Source: Streptomyces guryensis (lineage in GTDB: Bacteria > Actinomycetota > Actinomycetes > Streptomycetales > Streptomycetaceae). Taken from it: 64,000 nucleotides of DNA. The DNA lies in contig NZ_JAJSBI010000004.1 in NCBI RefSeq assembly GCF_021261325.1, positions 434,001-498,000 of the forward strand. Direction: 5' to 3'. The notes under the pieces were generated by a model. The model searched no databases and was not told where the DNA came from. It saw nothing but the letters and a program-made list of their open reading frames with translations. Shown here piece by piece: positions 36,767-45,777 of this stretch. Each line of letters begins with the position of its first letter. Within the stretch, counting starts at the first letter, position 1. A program made the translations under genes and the position numbers.

Positions 36767-39700
36767 TCAGACCAGGGCGGCGGCCTCCTCCGGGGAGAGG
36801 CTGCCGCCCTCGGCGTGGGCGGCCTCGTACGCCTCGTCACCGAGGGCGGCGCGCGCGTGCCGTTCGGCCCGGGCGTACACCTCGCGCTCCATGGACGTCG
36901 CGACATGACTGGCCGGCAGCAGCGCCCGCGCGGCGCCGATACAGCGGGCTGCGTCCCGGGCCCGGCTGCCGCCGTCGGCCCCGGCGAGGCCGATCGCGGC
37001 GAGGGCCAGGTAGAAGGGCCGCATGTGCGGGGCGATGGCCGTGGACAGCGGGTCACCGGCCCGCTGCAGCGCCTGGCGGGTCTTGTCCAGGGCGAGCTCG
37101 TAGTTGCCGTCGGCCGCCTCCACGAAGGCCTCCGAGCCGAGGATGAACGCATCGAAGATGACGAAGGTGGCGATCCTGAACTCCTCGCGCAGCAGCCGCA
37201 GTTGCTCGCGCGCCTCGGCGATCCGGCCGACCATGGCGAGCCGCCCGGCGAGGAACATCCGGGCGGCGGGCATGGCCTCGTTGCCCGAGCCGTCCTTGCG
37301 CTCGATCACCTCGCGCAGCAGTTGCTCGCCCCGCTCCGTCTCGCCCGCCTCCAGCAGGGCGCTGCCGAGCCTGGCGCCCAGTACCGCCACCTGGGCGCGG
37401 GCGCCGAGCCGTTCGGCGCGTTCCATCGCCGCCTCGTAGTCGGCGGCGGCCGCCGCGTACTCACCGATCCGTTCATGGGCCTCGCCGCGGGCGGACAGCG
37501 CCTCGGCGGTGCCCCACAGGTCGCCGATCCGCCGGTAGATCTCCAGCGACTCGTCGGCGTCGCGCTGCGCGTCGCCCGCCCAGTCGCTCCGGTTGGCGAG
37601 GAGGTTGGCGCGCATCTGGAGGGTGGCGGCGAGTTCCCACTCCATGCCGGGGGTGGCCCGGCAGGTGTCGATACTGGCGTCGAGGATCCCGGGCAGCCGG
37701 TCCACGCTCCCGGTCAGTATCACGGCGTAGAACCAGAGCAGGCCGGGGGTGCGGCACGTCTGCGGGAGGCCGGGTTCGTACACCTCGGTCATGGTGCGCA
37801 GCTTCTCCTTCGCCTGCGGGGACTCCCAGGCCGCCAACTCGGTGTCCATGCAGGCGAGATGGGCCAGGTGGACCCCGCGCCGGGCCTCGGCGAGGAGTTC
37901 GCCGGACAGCGGGGGCGCGACGTCGGTGCAGCGCTGCCAGACCGGTTCGGCGCGCCGGGCGGGGGCGGTGAAGGGGTCGGGGCCGAGGGCCATGACCTCC
38001 GCGCACCAGTTGCGGGCCTCGATGCGCGCGTCGCGCATCTGCCAGTACCAGGCCAGCGACAGGATGAGGCAGAGGCCTTCCTGTTCGTCGCGTTCGGCGA
38101 CGGCGTGGCGCAGGGCGGTGCGCAGGTTCTCGTACTCGCGCTCCAGCAGCCCGATGGCGGCCAGCTGGCCGGGACCGCGCAGCAACGGGTCGGTGGTGCG
38201 GGCGAGTTCGCGGTAGTACGTCAGGTGCGCGCGCTCGGTCTCCGGGCGCCGCCCGGTCTCGTCCAGGTGCTCGCCGGCGTACTCGGCTACGGTTTCGAGC
38301 AGCCGGTAGCGCATGCCTCCGTCGCCCGAAGGGGCGGCCACGACGAGGGACTTGTCGACGAGCGAACCGAGGGCTTCGAGTGCCGCGGGACCGCAGACGG
38401 CCTCGGCAGCGGCGAGATCGCAGCCGCCCGCGAAGACCGACAGCCGCCGCAGCACCTCCCTCTCCTCCTCGTCGAGGAGCTCCCAGGACCAGTCGACGAC
38501 CGCGCGCAGGGTCTGCTGGCGGGGCAGGACGGTGCGGCTGCCGGAGGTGAGCAGCCGGAAGCGGTCGTCGAGCCGGTCGGCGATCTGGCGGGGCGTCAGC
38601 ATACGGAGCCGGGCGGCGGCGAGCTCGATCGCGAGGGGCAGCCCGTCGAGCCGGCGGCAGATCTCGGCGCACGCCTCGGGGTCCTCGTCGACACGGAAGC
38701 CGGCCCTGGCGGCGGCGCCCCGGTCGGCGAGCAGCCGCATCGCGACCGGCTCGGGCAGCGGCTCCACGGGGCGCAGCAACTCCCCCGGTACGCCGAGGGG
38801 TTCACGGCTGGTGGCCAGCACCGTCAGCTGCGGGCAGCGTTCGAGCAGCTCCTCCACCAGCCGGGCGGCGGCGTCGACGACATGCTCGCAGTTGTCGAGG
38901 ACGATCAGCATGCGCCGTCGGCCGCAGTGCTCGGTGAGCCGCTCGACGGGATCGTCGTGCCGCTCGGCCCCTGCCGCCCGCATCGCCTCGGCCCCGGCGC
39001 CGTACAGCACGGTCTCGCGGGCCCCCACGGCGGTCAGCACGGCCTCCGGTACGGCGTCCGGGTCGTCGACGGGCGCGAGCTCGGCCAGCCACACCCCGTC
39101 CCGGGCCGCGTACCGCACGGCTTCGGCGGCCTCCTGCGACAGCCGCGTCTTCCCCGCCCCGCCGGGTCCCAGCAGCGTGACCAGCCGGGCCGCCGCGAGA
39201 TCGCCGCGGATGGCCTCGATATCGGCCTCCCGGCCGACGAAGGAGGTGAGGCGGGCGCGGAGGTTGCCCGGGGGCGGGGAGGCCGGGGTGTCGGAGCCGG
39301 GGGTCTCCGCCACGGGGTTGGCCGGGCCGAGGCCGAGGTCCGCGGAAGCCGCCGGAAATGCGGAGGCTGCCCCACGGTCGGACCGTCCGTCGGCCACGAG
39401 TCCGGGACCGGACTCCGGACCCGCCGGACTGCGACCGGCAGCACCCGGCCGACCGGCCGACGACTCGCCGACGGCGGACCCATGGACCGGCCGATCGTCC
39501 GCCGCGAGTCCGGGACCGGACGCCGCACCGGACGGACTACGGCCGGCAGCACCCGGCCGACCCGCCACTGACTCGTCAACGGCGGCCCCATCGGCCCGCA
39601 CACCGTCGCCCGCGGGTCCCGAACCGGACGAACGACCGGCCGAACTACGGCCGGCAGCGCCTGGCAGACCAGCCGACGAATCCCCCACAGCAGACCCATG

Positions 39701-40687
39701 GGCCGACACGCCATCGGCCACGAGTCCCGAACCGGACGCCGCACCGGCCGGACCACGGCCGGCGGCACCCGCCGGACCTGCCGACCGCTCACCGGCGGCG
39801 GACCCACCGGCCCGCGCGCCGTCGCCCGCGAATCCCGGACCGGACGCCGGACCCACCGGCCTTCCACCAGCCGCACCCGCCGACGGCTCGCCGAACGTCC
39901 GCCCGGGGCCGACCGACGGGGCGCCGGTGCCGTGGCCGTGTGCCGGGGCGGCCAGCGCCTCCGGCTGCAGCAACTCCCCGTACAGGGACCTCAGTTCGTT
40001 CCCCGGGTCCGCTCCCAGCAGGTCTGCAAGTCGCCGCCGTACGTCCTCGAACGCGGCCAGTGCCTCCGCCGTGCGGCCCGCGTCGCGCAGGGCGCGCAGG
40101 CGCAGGGCCTGGAGGGGCTCGTCGAGGGGGTGGGTGTCGCACAGGGCGGTGAGTTCGGGCAGTGACTGCTCGGCGTGGCCCAGGGCGAGGGCGGCGGTGT
40201 GGCGGGTGCGCAGGGTGTCGAGGCGGCGGGTGTCCCAGCGGGCCGCCTCCGCGGTGCGGTCGGGGAGGTCGGCCAGGGCGGGCCCGCGCCACAGGCCGAG
40301 GGCGTCGTCGAGGACGACGGCCGCTTTGGCGGGGTCGCCGTCGGCCAACGCGCGCGTGCCCTCGCCGGTCAGCCGCTCGAAACGGTGCAGGTCGACGTCG
40401 TCGGGCCGGGCGGCGAGCCGGTAGCCGCCCTCGGCCGAGGCGACTGCGTCCGCACCGAGCGCCCTGCGCAGCCGGCCGACCAGCGCCTGCAGCGCACCCG
40501 ACGCGTCGGCGGGCGGATCATCGCGCCACACCTCGTCGATGAGGACGCCGGCCTGCACGGTACGCCCGGCACGCAGGGCCAGCACGGTCAGCAGAGCACG
40601 CAGCCGCGCCCCGCCGACCGGGACGAGGGTGCCGTCGGGGCGGAGCGCCTGAGTGGTGCCGAGGATGCGATAGCGCACGGGGTCCAT
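36767..40687 (-). CDS. Large SARP/BTAD-NB-ARC-TPR regulator (AfsR-like) with a repeat linker
   Basis: A 1306-residue transcription factor. Residues 1-95 are an OmpR-type winged helix (RILGTTQALRPDGT, LIDEVWRDDPP), and 96-240 the bacterial transcriptional activator domain. Residues 267-442 hold five copies of a 36-residue Gly/Ala/Ser/Pro-rich repeat. From about 475 an NB-ARC ATPase follows, with P-loop GPGGAGKTR (507-515) and LIVLDNCEHV as Walker B. The C-terminal ~450 residues are helical TPR-type repeats. AfsR is built the same way without the repeat linker. SARP proteins activate promoters with 11-bp-spaced direct repeats, and such repeats precede the exporter genes facing this gene. It follows the DUF6578-like gene by 14 bases. 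Confidence 0.9.
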   Translation of the reverse strand: MDPVRYRILGTTQALRPDGTLVPVGGARLRALLTVLALRAGRTVQAGVLIDEVWRDDPPADASGALQALVGRLRRALGADAVASAEGGYRLAARPDDVDLHRFERLTGEGTRALADGDPAKAAVVLDDALGLWRGPALADLPDRTAEAARWDTRRLDTLRTRHTAALALGHAEQSLPELTALCDTHPLDEPLQALRLRALRDAGRTAEALAAFEDVRRRLADLLGADPGNELRSLYGELLQPEALAAPAHGHGTGAPSVGPGRTFGEPSAGAAGGRPVGPASGPGFAGDGARAGGSAAGERSAGPAGAAGRGPAGAASGSGLVADGVSAHGSAVGDSSAGLPGAAGRSSAGRSSGSGPAGDGVRADGAAVDESVAGRPGAAGRSPSGAASGPGLAADDRPVHGSAVGESSAGRPGAAGRSPAGPESGPGLVADGRSDRGAASAFPAASADLGLGPANPVAETPGSDTPASPPPGNLRARLTSFVGREADIEAIRGDLAAARLVTLLGPGGAGKTRLSQEAAEAVRYAARDGVWLAELAPVDDPDAVPEAVLTAVGARETVLYGAGAEAMRAAGAERHDDPVERLTEHCGRRRMLIVLDNCEHVVDAAARLVEELLERCPQLTVLATSREPLGVPGELLRPVEPLPEPVAMRLLADRGAAARAGFRVDEDPEACAEICRRLDGLPLAIELAAARLRMLTPRQIADRLDDRFRLLTSGSRTVLPRQQTLRAVVDWSWELLDEEEREVLRRLSVFAGGCDLAAAEAVCGPAALEALGSLVDKSLVVAAPSGDGGMRYRLLETVAEYAGEHLDETGRRPETERAHLTYYRELARTTDPLLRGPGQLAAIGLLEREYENLRTALRHAVAERDEQEGLCLILSLAWYWQMRDARIEARNWCAEVMALGPDPFTAPARRAEPVWQRCTDVAPPLSGELLAEARRGVHLAHLACMDTELAAWESPQAKEKLRTMTEVYEPGLPQTCRTPGLLWFYAVILTGSVDRLPGILDASIDTCRATPGMEWELAATLQMRANLLANRSDWAGDAQRDADESLEIYRRIGDLWGTAEALSARGEAHERIGEYAAAAADYEAAMERAERLGARAQVAVLGARLGSALLEAGETERGEQLLREVIERKDGSGNEAMPAARMFLAGRLAMVGRIAEAREQLRLLREEFRIATFVIFDAFILGSEAFVEAADGNYELALDKTRQALQRAGDPLSTAIAPHMRPFYLALAAIGLAGADGGSRARDAARCIGAARALLPASHVATSMEREVYARAERHARAALGDEAYEAAHAEGGSLSPEEAAALV
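39362..39889 (-). repeat. Five tandem 108-bp repeats inside the SARP gene
   Basis: Codons 267-299, 300-335, 336-371, 372-407 and 408-442 encode units of pattern ESSAGRPGAAGRSPAG...SG followed by GLVADG...HGSAVG. Units 2 to 4 are exactly 36 residues, unit 1 lacks three and unit 5 lacks one. The DNA copies are diverged but clearly related, so this is a coding minisatellite that can change length by slippage or recombination. Confidence 0.85.
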
Positions 40688-40701
40688 TGTCTCCGGAGGC
40701 G

Positions 40702-41142
40702 TCAGAACGGGTCACGGGGTTCCGGTGGCGCGGCGCCCGGAACATCGAGGGCGACGAGGACACCGACCGCGTCCCGCCTACGGCTGCGGCCTCCCGGCCC
40801 AGTGGAGGGCTTGCCGCGCGTGAACCACTTCGGGCAGGTGTCGACGGGCTCCAGCGACCGCTCGCCGGGCACCGGTTCGAAGGTGCGCGAGCCCGGCCCG
40901 TTCTCCTCGTACACCTGGTGCACGACGTGGATGGCCTGGACCCGGCCCGTGGTGCTCGTCCCCCGCCCGCCGTGGTCTTCGACCCGGTGCAGCCCGGCGT
41001 ATCGCGCCTCGTCCCAGCCCCAGGTCCGCACATCCTTCGGCGCCATGGGCGCGAGCCGCCAGCCCACCTCGTCGCCCACCGTGAACGGCGTGCCGCAGCA
41101 CTCCATCTGCCAGCTCTCGTAGAACACCTGCCGCAGCCCCAT
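40702..41142 (-). CDS. DUF6578-like hypothetical protein
   Basis: A 146-residue protein starting ATG 41142, with GGGAGG upstream. The opening VFYESWQMECCGTPF, then VGDEVGWRLAP, resembles the DUF6578 family of Streptomyces, to my recollection. A Cys pair sits at the front and WGWDEARYAGLHRVEDH in the middle. No catalytic motif is visible. The product is probably soluble, and its C-terminal third (RSRRRDAVG, APPEPRDPF) looks disordered. It is 14 bases upstream of the SARP gene, so the two are probably co-transcribed. Confidence 0.65.
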   Translation of the reverse strand: MGLRQVFYESWQMECCGTPFTVGDEVGWRLAPMAPKDVRTWGWDEARYAGLHRVEDHGGRGTSTTGRVQAIHVVHQVYEENGPGSRTFEPVPGERSLEPVDTCPKWFTRGKPSTGPGGRSRRRDAVGVLVALDVPGAAPPEPRDPF

Positions 41143-41317
41143 GCCCACAGCCTCCCGGAACCGACGGGCGACCGCGAGACGTTTTCGGCGCGCGCCGGGC
41201 CATTCTCGCTTTGCCCAGTGATCCTGAAGGACTTCCCCTTGCACACTGCCACGGCCCAGAGGGCTAATTTATAGAACTCTCAGCAGCTTAGATACACATA
41301 GGTTAGCCTCCGATTCC

Positions 41318-42721
41318 ATGAGAAGACCTCCGAGGGCACTCATCACCGTCCGGCTGACCGTCCAGACCGAATCGACGACCAGCCCTGAACGCCAGATCGA
41401 CGAATGCAGGTCCTTCTGTGAGCTTCGCGGCTGGGAGGTCGTCGGAGTTGCCAGAGATCTCTCCGTCTCCGCCACCGCGGTGCCGCCATGGAAGCGTCCA
41501 GAACTGTCCCGGTGGCTCGACGACCGTGCCCCGGAATTCGACGTCATCGTCTTCTGGCGACTCGATCGATTCGTTCGCCGAGTCGGTGACCTGCACCAGA
41601 TGATCGAGTGGGCTGAACGCCACGGGGGCAAGGGGCTGGTGTCTGCCACCGAACCGTTCGATCTCACAAGTCCGACGGGAAAGGCGACAGCCACCATGAT
41701 CGCCACCTTCGCCCAGATGGAAGCGCACGCCGCCGCCGAGCGGGTCGCTTCATCGCGTGCACACCTGCTCACGTCCACACGATGGGGCGGCAGTTCACCA
41801 CCTTTCGGCTATCGCACGTACGCGAGAGACGGCGCCCGCTACCTGGAGGTCAACCCGGAAACAGCCGACATCGTCCGGGAAGCCGCTGGACGCGTCATCG
41901 GCGGCGAACCGATCAATGCCATCTGCCGGGCCTTCGAAGAACGGGGGGTCCCTGCGCCCGCGGACACATACCAGCGCAACAAGTCAGGCAAGGACTTCGT
42001 CTGGTATCCCCGCACGCTGAAGGGAATCCTCACCTCCCCCACCCTGTTGGGCTGGAAGACACGCAGCGAGGATGTTCCCGGCAAGAAGTACAAGAGGCGC
42101 GTGCTGGTTCACGATCAGGACGGCCGTCCCATCCGTGTAGCCGAAGGCGTACTGGACCAGGGGGCCTTCGACCGCCTTCAGGACGCCCTGGCCGATTCCG
42201 CGTCTCCGCTCAGCCGACGTTCCGCAACACCCAGGACCCCACTCCTCAACGTGATCAAGTGTGGTGGGTGCGGCAAGAACCTTCAGCTGCACACGACCAG
42301 GAAACGACGCAACGACGGGACCTATCGGGTCACCGAAAAGATCCGCTGCCTTTCACGCGTCGGCTCCCCGGCCTGTCCCGGCTACGTGTTCCTGCCCAAC
42401 GAGGAAATCATCGCCCCCGTCCTGGACATGCTGGTTCGTGCAATCGGAGATACGCCTGTCACCCGCCGTGAATACGTCCAACGAGCTGAGGCCAAAGACG
42501 GGTCGAGGTTTCCGTCATACGAAGCCCATGAGGATCGATGGCAGTTCGTGCCACTCGGCACGACCATCGCCGAGCGGTGGCGGAGCATGGCGATCACAGA
42601 GATCGGCGAGGACTTGACCCACGCCGGCATCACGGTGAGATGTCACCCGCGAGAACACGGCGGCCATGTTCCGGAGATTCCCGAAGACTTCCAGAAACAG
42701 CTTGCCAAGTTTGTGGCGTAG
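41318..42721 (+). CDS. Large serine recombinase with Thr at the nucleophile position
   Basis: A 467-residue site-specific recombinase of the actinophage/ICE type. The catalytic domain reads VRLTVQTESTTSPERQ, then FDVIVFWRLDRFVRRVGDL and MIATFAQMEAHAAAERV. The recombinase domain follows (PPFGYRTYARDG, RTLKGILTSPTLLGWKT). A zinc-ribbon domain comes next (KCGGCGKNLQLH...CLS...CPGY). Relatives usually have RLS in the first motif, with Ser as nucleophile; here the triplet is RLT (Thr14), so activity is doubtful unless a nearby Ser substitutes. No excisionase, prophage or conjugation genes and no att repeats were found around it. The leader 41262-41317 is A+T-rich, which fits a foreign origin. Confidence 0.85.
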   Translation: MRRPPRALITVRLTVQTESTTSPERQIDECRSFCELRGWEVVGVARDLSVSATAVPPWKRPELSRWLDDRAPEFDVIVFWRLDRFVRRVGDLHQMIEWAERHGGKGLVSATEPFDLTSPTGKATATMIATFAQMEAHAAAERVASSRAHLLTSTRWGGSSPPFGYRTYARDGARYLEVNPETADIVREAAGRVIGGEPINAICRAFEERGVPAPADTYQRNKSGKDFVWYPRTLKGILTSPTLLGWKTRSEDVPGKKYKRRVLVHDQDGRPIRVAEGVLDQGAFDRLQDALADSASPLSRRSATPRTPLLNVIKCGGCGKNLQLHTTRKRRNDGTYRVTEKIRCLSRVGSPACPGYVFLPNEEIIAPVLDMLVRAIGDTPVTRREYVQRAEAKDGSRFPSYEAHEDRWQFVPLGTTIAERWRSMAITEIGEDLTHAGITVRCHPREHGGHVPEIPEDFQKQLAKFVA

Positions 42722-42862
42722 TCGAGGTCCCACGACGGATGGGCATTGGTCTCGCCAGTCTCCCTCCGGGGGAACTCACAGCCTCGCGAGACGTTGTCCC
42801 CATGTTCACCATTACGGTCGAAGCTCGTCCCGGATCGGCCGCCACGTACCAGGAGCCCTGCC

Positions 42863-43660
42863 ATGACCACCACCTCGCGCGCGAGGGGCCAGCGGATCAG
42901 CCCCGTCTTCGTCGGAATCCTCGCCATAACAGCGGTCACGGGATGGGCCACCTGGACCGGCTTCGCCGAGCAGCCCGGTATAGCCGTGTTCCTGTTCGTG
43001 ACGGCCGCGTGGATCGTCTCGCTCTGCCTACACGAGTACGCGCACGCCCGCACCGCCCTCCACAGCGGGGACATCACGGTCAGTTCAAAGGGCTATCTGA
43101 GCCTCAATCCTCTCGCCTATACGCACGCACTGCTGAGCATCGTGCTGCCCGTACTGTTCGTGATCATGGGCGGGATCGGGCTTCCGGGCGGCGCCGTGTT
43201 CATCGAGCGCAACCGCATCCAGGGCCGCTGGCGGCACAGTCTCATCTCGGCGGCCGGCCCGCTGACGAACGTCCTGTTCGCAGCGGTGTGCACCGCCCCG
43301 TTCTGGCTGCATGCGCTGGACGGCGTGCCGCGTGACTTCCAGTTCGCGCTGGCCTTTCTCGCGCTGCTCCAGGTCACGGCCGCCATTCTGAACTTCCTGC
43401 CGGTGCCCGGCCTGGACGGCTACGGCGTCATCGAGCCCTGGCTGTCGTACAAGATCAAGCGGCAGGTGGAACCCTTCGCGCCGTTCGGCCTGCTGTTCGT
43501 CTTCGCGCTGCTGTGGGTGCCGTCGATCAACACCCAGTTCTTCGACGTGATCGACTCGATCCTGAGGAGCCTCGGGATCGGCGACTTCTCCACGTACTGC
43601 GGTCAGTCGCTCTACCGCTTCTGGCAGGGCACGAACGAGTTCTGCTCGGTCAGCCCCTGA
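42863..43660 (+). CDS. M50-family site-2 protease-like membrane metalloprotease
   Basis: A 265-residue membrane protein with five or six spans. ATG 42863 has AGGAG at 42851-42855. The zinc site is LHEYAHA (HExxH) in the second span, and the third ligand is NFLPVPGLDGYG near residue 185. ISAAGPLTNVLF is the conserved helix between them. No PDZ domain is present. Such proteases cut membrane-embedded substrates, for instance anti-sigma factors. No substrate gene is nearby. Its stop overlaps the convergent small membrane gene by 11 bases. Confidence 0.88.
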   Translation: MTTTSRARGQRISPVFVGILAITAVTGWATWTGFAEQPGIAVFLFVTAAWIVSLCLHEYAHARTALHSGDITVSSKGYLSLNPLAYTHALLSIVLPVLFVIMGGIGLPGGAVFIERNRIQGRWRHSLISAAGPLTNVLFAAVCTAPFWLHALDGVPRDFQFALAFLALLQVTAAILNFLPVPGLDGYGVIEPWLSYKIKRQVEPFAPFGLLFVFALLWVPSINTQFFDVIDSILRSLGIGDFSTYCGQSLYRFWQGTNEFCSVSP

Positions 43661-43835
43661 CGGAGGACCCGCGCTCGGCCCGGCCCCGCTTGAAGTAGTA
43701 CCAGCACATGTTGCTGGACAGCCCGGCCAGCAGCACCCACACGACCCCCAGCCAGCTGCCCTGTGCGAAGGAGACCAGGGCCGCGGCCACGGCAAGCACA
43801 CAGACGATCAGGGCATAGAGACCAAGGCGGGGCAT
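43650..43835 (-). CDS. Small two-span membrane protein
   Basis: A 61-residue protein with two hydrophobic segments (LGLYALIVCVLAVAAALVSFA and SWLGVVWVLLAGLSSNMCWY, the first given here only to show its type) and a basic tail (YFKRGRAERG). GAGCC precedes ATG 43835. Not recognised beyond that; similar small proteins are widespread in Streptomyces. It converges with, and overlaps, the M50 gene by 11 bases, which is unusual but compatible with both being real. Confidence 0.65.
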   Translation of the reverse strand: MPRLGLYALIVCVLAVAAALVSFAQGSWLGVVWVLLAGLSSNMCWYYFKRGRAERGSSVRG

Positions 43836-43889
43836 TTCAGTCGGCTCCTTCGGGGGACACTGCTACGGCGACCAGTGTCCCCCATGCGC

Positions 43890-44606
43890 TCATACGTCCG
43901 TGACGCGGAGCCCGGCGTGCGCCTTGTACCGCCGGTTCACCGAGATCAGGTTGGCGACCAGTGACTCGACCTGGTGGGCGTTGCGCAGCCGGCCGGCGAA
44001 GATGCCGCGCATGCCGGGGATGCGGCCGGCCAGCGCCTGCACGATCTCGACATCGGCGCGCTCCTCTCCCAGCACCATCACATCGGTGTCGATCTCGTCG
44101 ATCTCGGGGTCCTGGAGCAGCACGGCCGACAGATGGTGGAAGGCGGCGGCGACCCGGGAGTCCGGCAGCAGGGCGGCGGCCTGTTCCGCCGCGCTGCCCT
44201 CCTCCGGCTTGATCGCGTAGGCGCCCTTCTTGTCGAAGCCGAGCGGGTTGACGCAGTCGACGACGAGCTTGCCGGCCAGTTCCCCGCGCAGCGACTCCAG
44301 GGTCTTGCCGTGACCGTCCCACGGTACGGCGACGATCACGACGTCGCTGCGGCGCGCGGCGTCGGCGTTGTCGGCGCCCTCGATGCCGTGCCCGAGCTCG
44401 TCCGCGGCGGCCTGGGCGCGCTCGGCGGCACGCGAGCCGATGATCACCTTCTGGCCGGCCCTGGCCAGCCGGTAGGCGAGGCCCTTGCCCTGCGGCCCGG
44501 TCCCGCCGAGGACGCCGACGACGAGCCCGGAGACGTCGGGGAGGTCCCAGGGATCCTTGACGGGGGCCTTCGCGGGGGTCTGTGCAGCACTGTCGGTAGA
44601 GGTCAT
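43890..44606 (-). CDS. npdG: F420H2:NADP+ oxidoreductase
   Basis: A 238-residue cytoplasmic enzyme that exchanges hydride between NADP(H) and the deazaflavin F420. ATG 44606. The Rossmann fold opens with VVGVLGGTGPQGKGLAYRLA and continues IIGSRAAERAQ, with Ser-Arg to bind the NADP phosphate. DVVIVAVPWDGH, VVDCVNPLGFDKKG and AFHHLSAVLL complete the family pattern. The ~28-residue N-terminal lead is an actinobacterial addition. It lies 37 bases behind the broken sialidase gene on the same strand. Confidence 0.93.
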   Translation of the reverse strand: MTSTDSAAQTPAKAPVKDPWDLPDVSGLVVGVLGGTGPQGKGLAYRLARAGQKVIIGSRAAERAQAAADELGHGIEGADNADAARRSDVVIVAVPWDGHGKTLESLRGELAGKLVVDCVNPLGFDKKGAYAIKPEEGSAAEQAAALLPDSRVAAAFHHLSAVLLQDPEIDEIDTDVMVLGEERADVEIVQALAGRIPGMRGIFAGRLRNAHQVESLVANLISVNRRYKAHAGLRVTDV

Positions 44607-44643
44607 GGGCCGACTTTACGTCCGCCCCGACCGGCCCCGACGG

Positions 44644-45698
44644 TCAGGTGAGCCGCGTCACGGGCAGCCGCCGCAGGACGATCCTCTCGTAGGCGACGAA
44701 GTCCCCGGTCTCGTAGAGGATTCCGACGGTCGAGGCGTCGATCCGGACGAGGTCGGAGTACGCGGCGGGCAGACCGTCCATCGTGTACACCGGGCGCCAG
44801 GTCGTGCCGTTGTCGGTGGAAGCGCGGACGGTCATCAGGGCTCGGGCGTCGGGGCAGGCCGGGCCGGAGAAGAGCAGGACGTCCGGGTCGCGGAGCTGCG
44901 ACAGGCTGCCCTCGCACACCAGGCCCTCGAGGCCGGGCTGGGGGCGGAAGGGGAGGCGCAGGGGCCTGCCGCCGTCCTCGGAGTGGGCGTCGGCGCGGTT
45001 GCCCGGAGACCGGGCGGGGTGGTGGGAAGATCCAGAGTCGTTGCGGGTGTTGAAGTAGACCCTGCCGTCGGGGAGTTCTGCGGCGGTGGTCTCGTTGGCG
45101 TTGATGCAGCCGTCGGTGTTGTCGTCGAGGTAGCCGATGGACCAGGTCTGTACTGGGGCTCGGTGCCGCGGTCGGGGCCGGTGGGCGGGAGGCTGTGGTT
45201 GGCGGGGACGACGATACGGCCGGTGCCGAGCTGGAGGGCGTGGCCGGGGGTGGTGGCGTACCAGCGCCAGCCCGCCTTCTTCACGGACTTGGTGATCTCG
45301 GCCGGCTCGGACCAGGTCAGGCCGTCGTCGTCGCTGTGCTGCACCCACACGGCGGCCGTCGGCGTCCTTCACCTTGCCGAGCCGGATCGTCTCCTCGGTC
45401 GCGGAAGCGGCGTTGCGGACGTGGACGAGGAGGACACGGCCGGTGTCGAGGACCACCGGGCGGGGTTGCCGGCGAGGTCGGTGCCGTTGTTCGCGGCGAC
45501 CTGGAGCGGGCCCCAGGTGCGGCCCCCGTCCGTGGAGCGCTTGAGCACGATGTCGATGTGCCCGTGGTCGCTCGCCGACTCGGCCCGGCCCTCGCAGAAG
45601 ACGAGGAGGGTGCCCTTGGCGGTGACGACCACCGCCGGGATCCGGTAACTCGCGTATCCCTCACTGCCGGCACGGAAGGGAACGGTGGCTACTGTCAT
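44644..45698 (-). pseudogene. Sialidase (BNR-repeat) gene broken by three one-base indels
   Basis: The pieces read in order as an exo-alpha-sialidase of about 350 residues: the Arg-bearing YRIP motif (GYASYRIPAVV), Asp boxes STDGGRTW, SDDDGLTW and STDNGTTW, and a later VYFNTRNDSG region. No signal peptide is seen from ATG 45698. The frame is lost near 45460 (one C missing in GCCCGG), near 45360 (one extra C in GGCCGCC) and near 45150 (one base missing before AGACCTGG). Correcting all three restores one continuous protein. Either the gene is recently dead or the assembly has errors here, which the G+C-rich homopolymers would favour. Confidence 0.82.
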
Positions 45699-45777
45699 CC
45701 GCGCACTGTCCCCAGGACGGGCGAATTCACGGTGAACGCCGGGTCACAGGTGGCCGGCTGGTGCAGGATGCGCAGGC

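Noticed and set aside
36752..39571. Long plus-strand frame opposite the SARP gene
   Set aside because: Antisense shadow; the minus-strand product has clear BTAD, NB-ARC and TPR parts.
39362..39889. Regularly spaced repeats that might be a CRISPR array
   Set aside because: The 108-bp period is in frame with a coding gene, the repeats are not short and identical, and there are no unique spacers or cas genes.
41262..42740. Recombinase region as an integrated prophage or ICE
   Set aside because: Only the recombinase is present; no structural, replication or transfer genes and no flanking att repeats were found.
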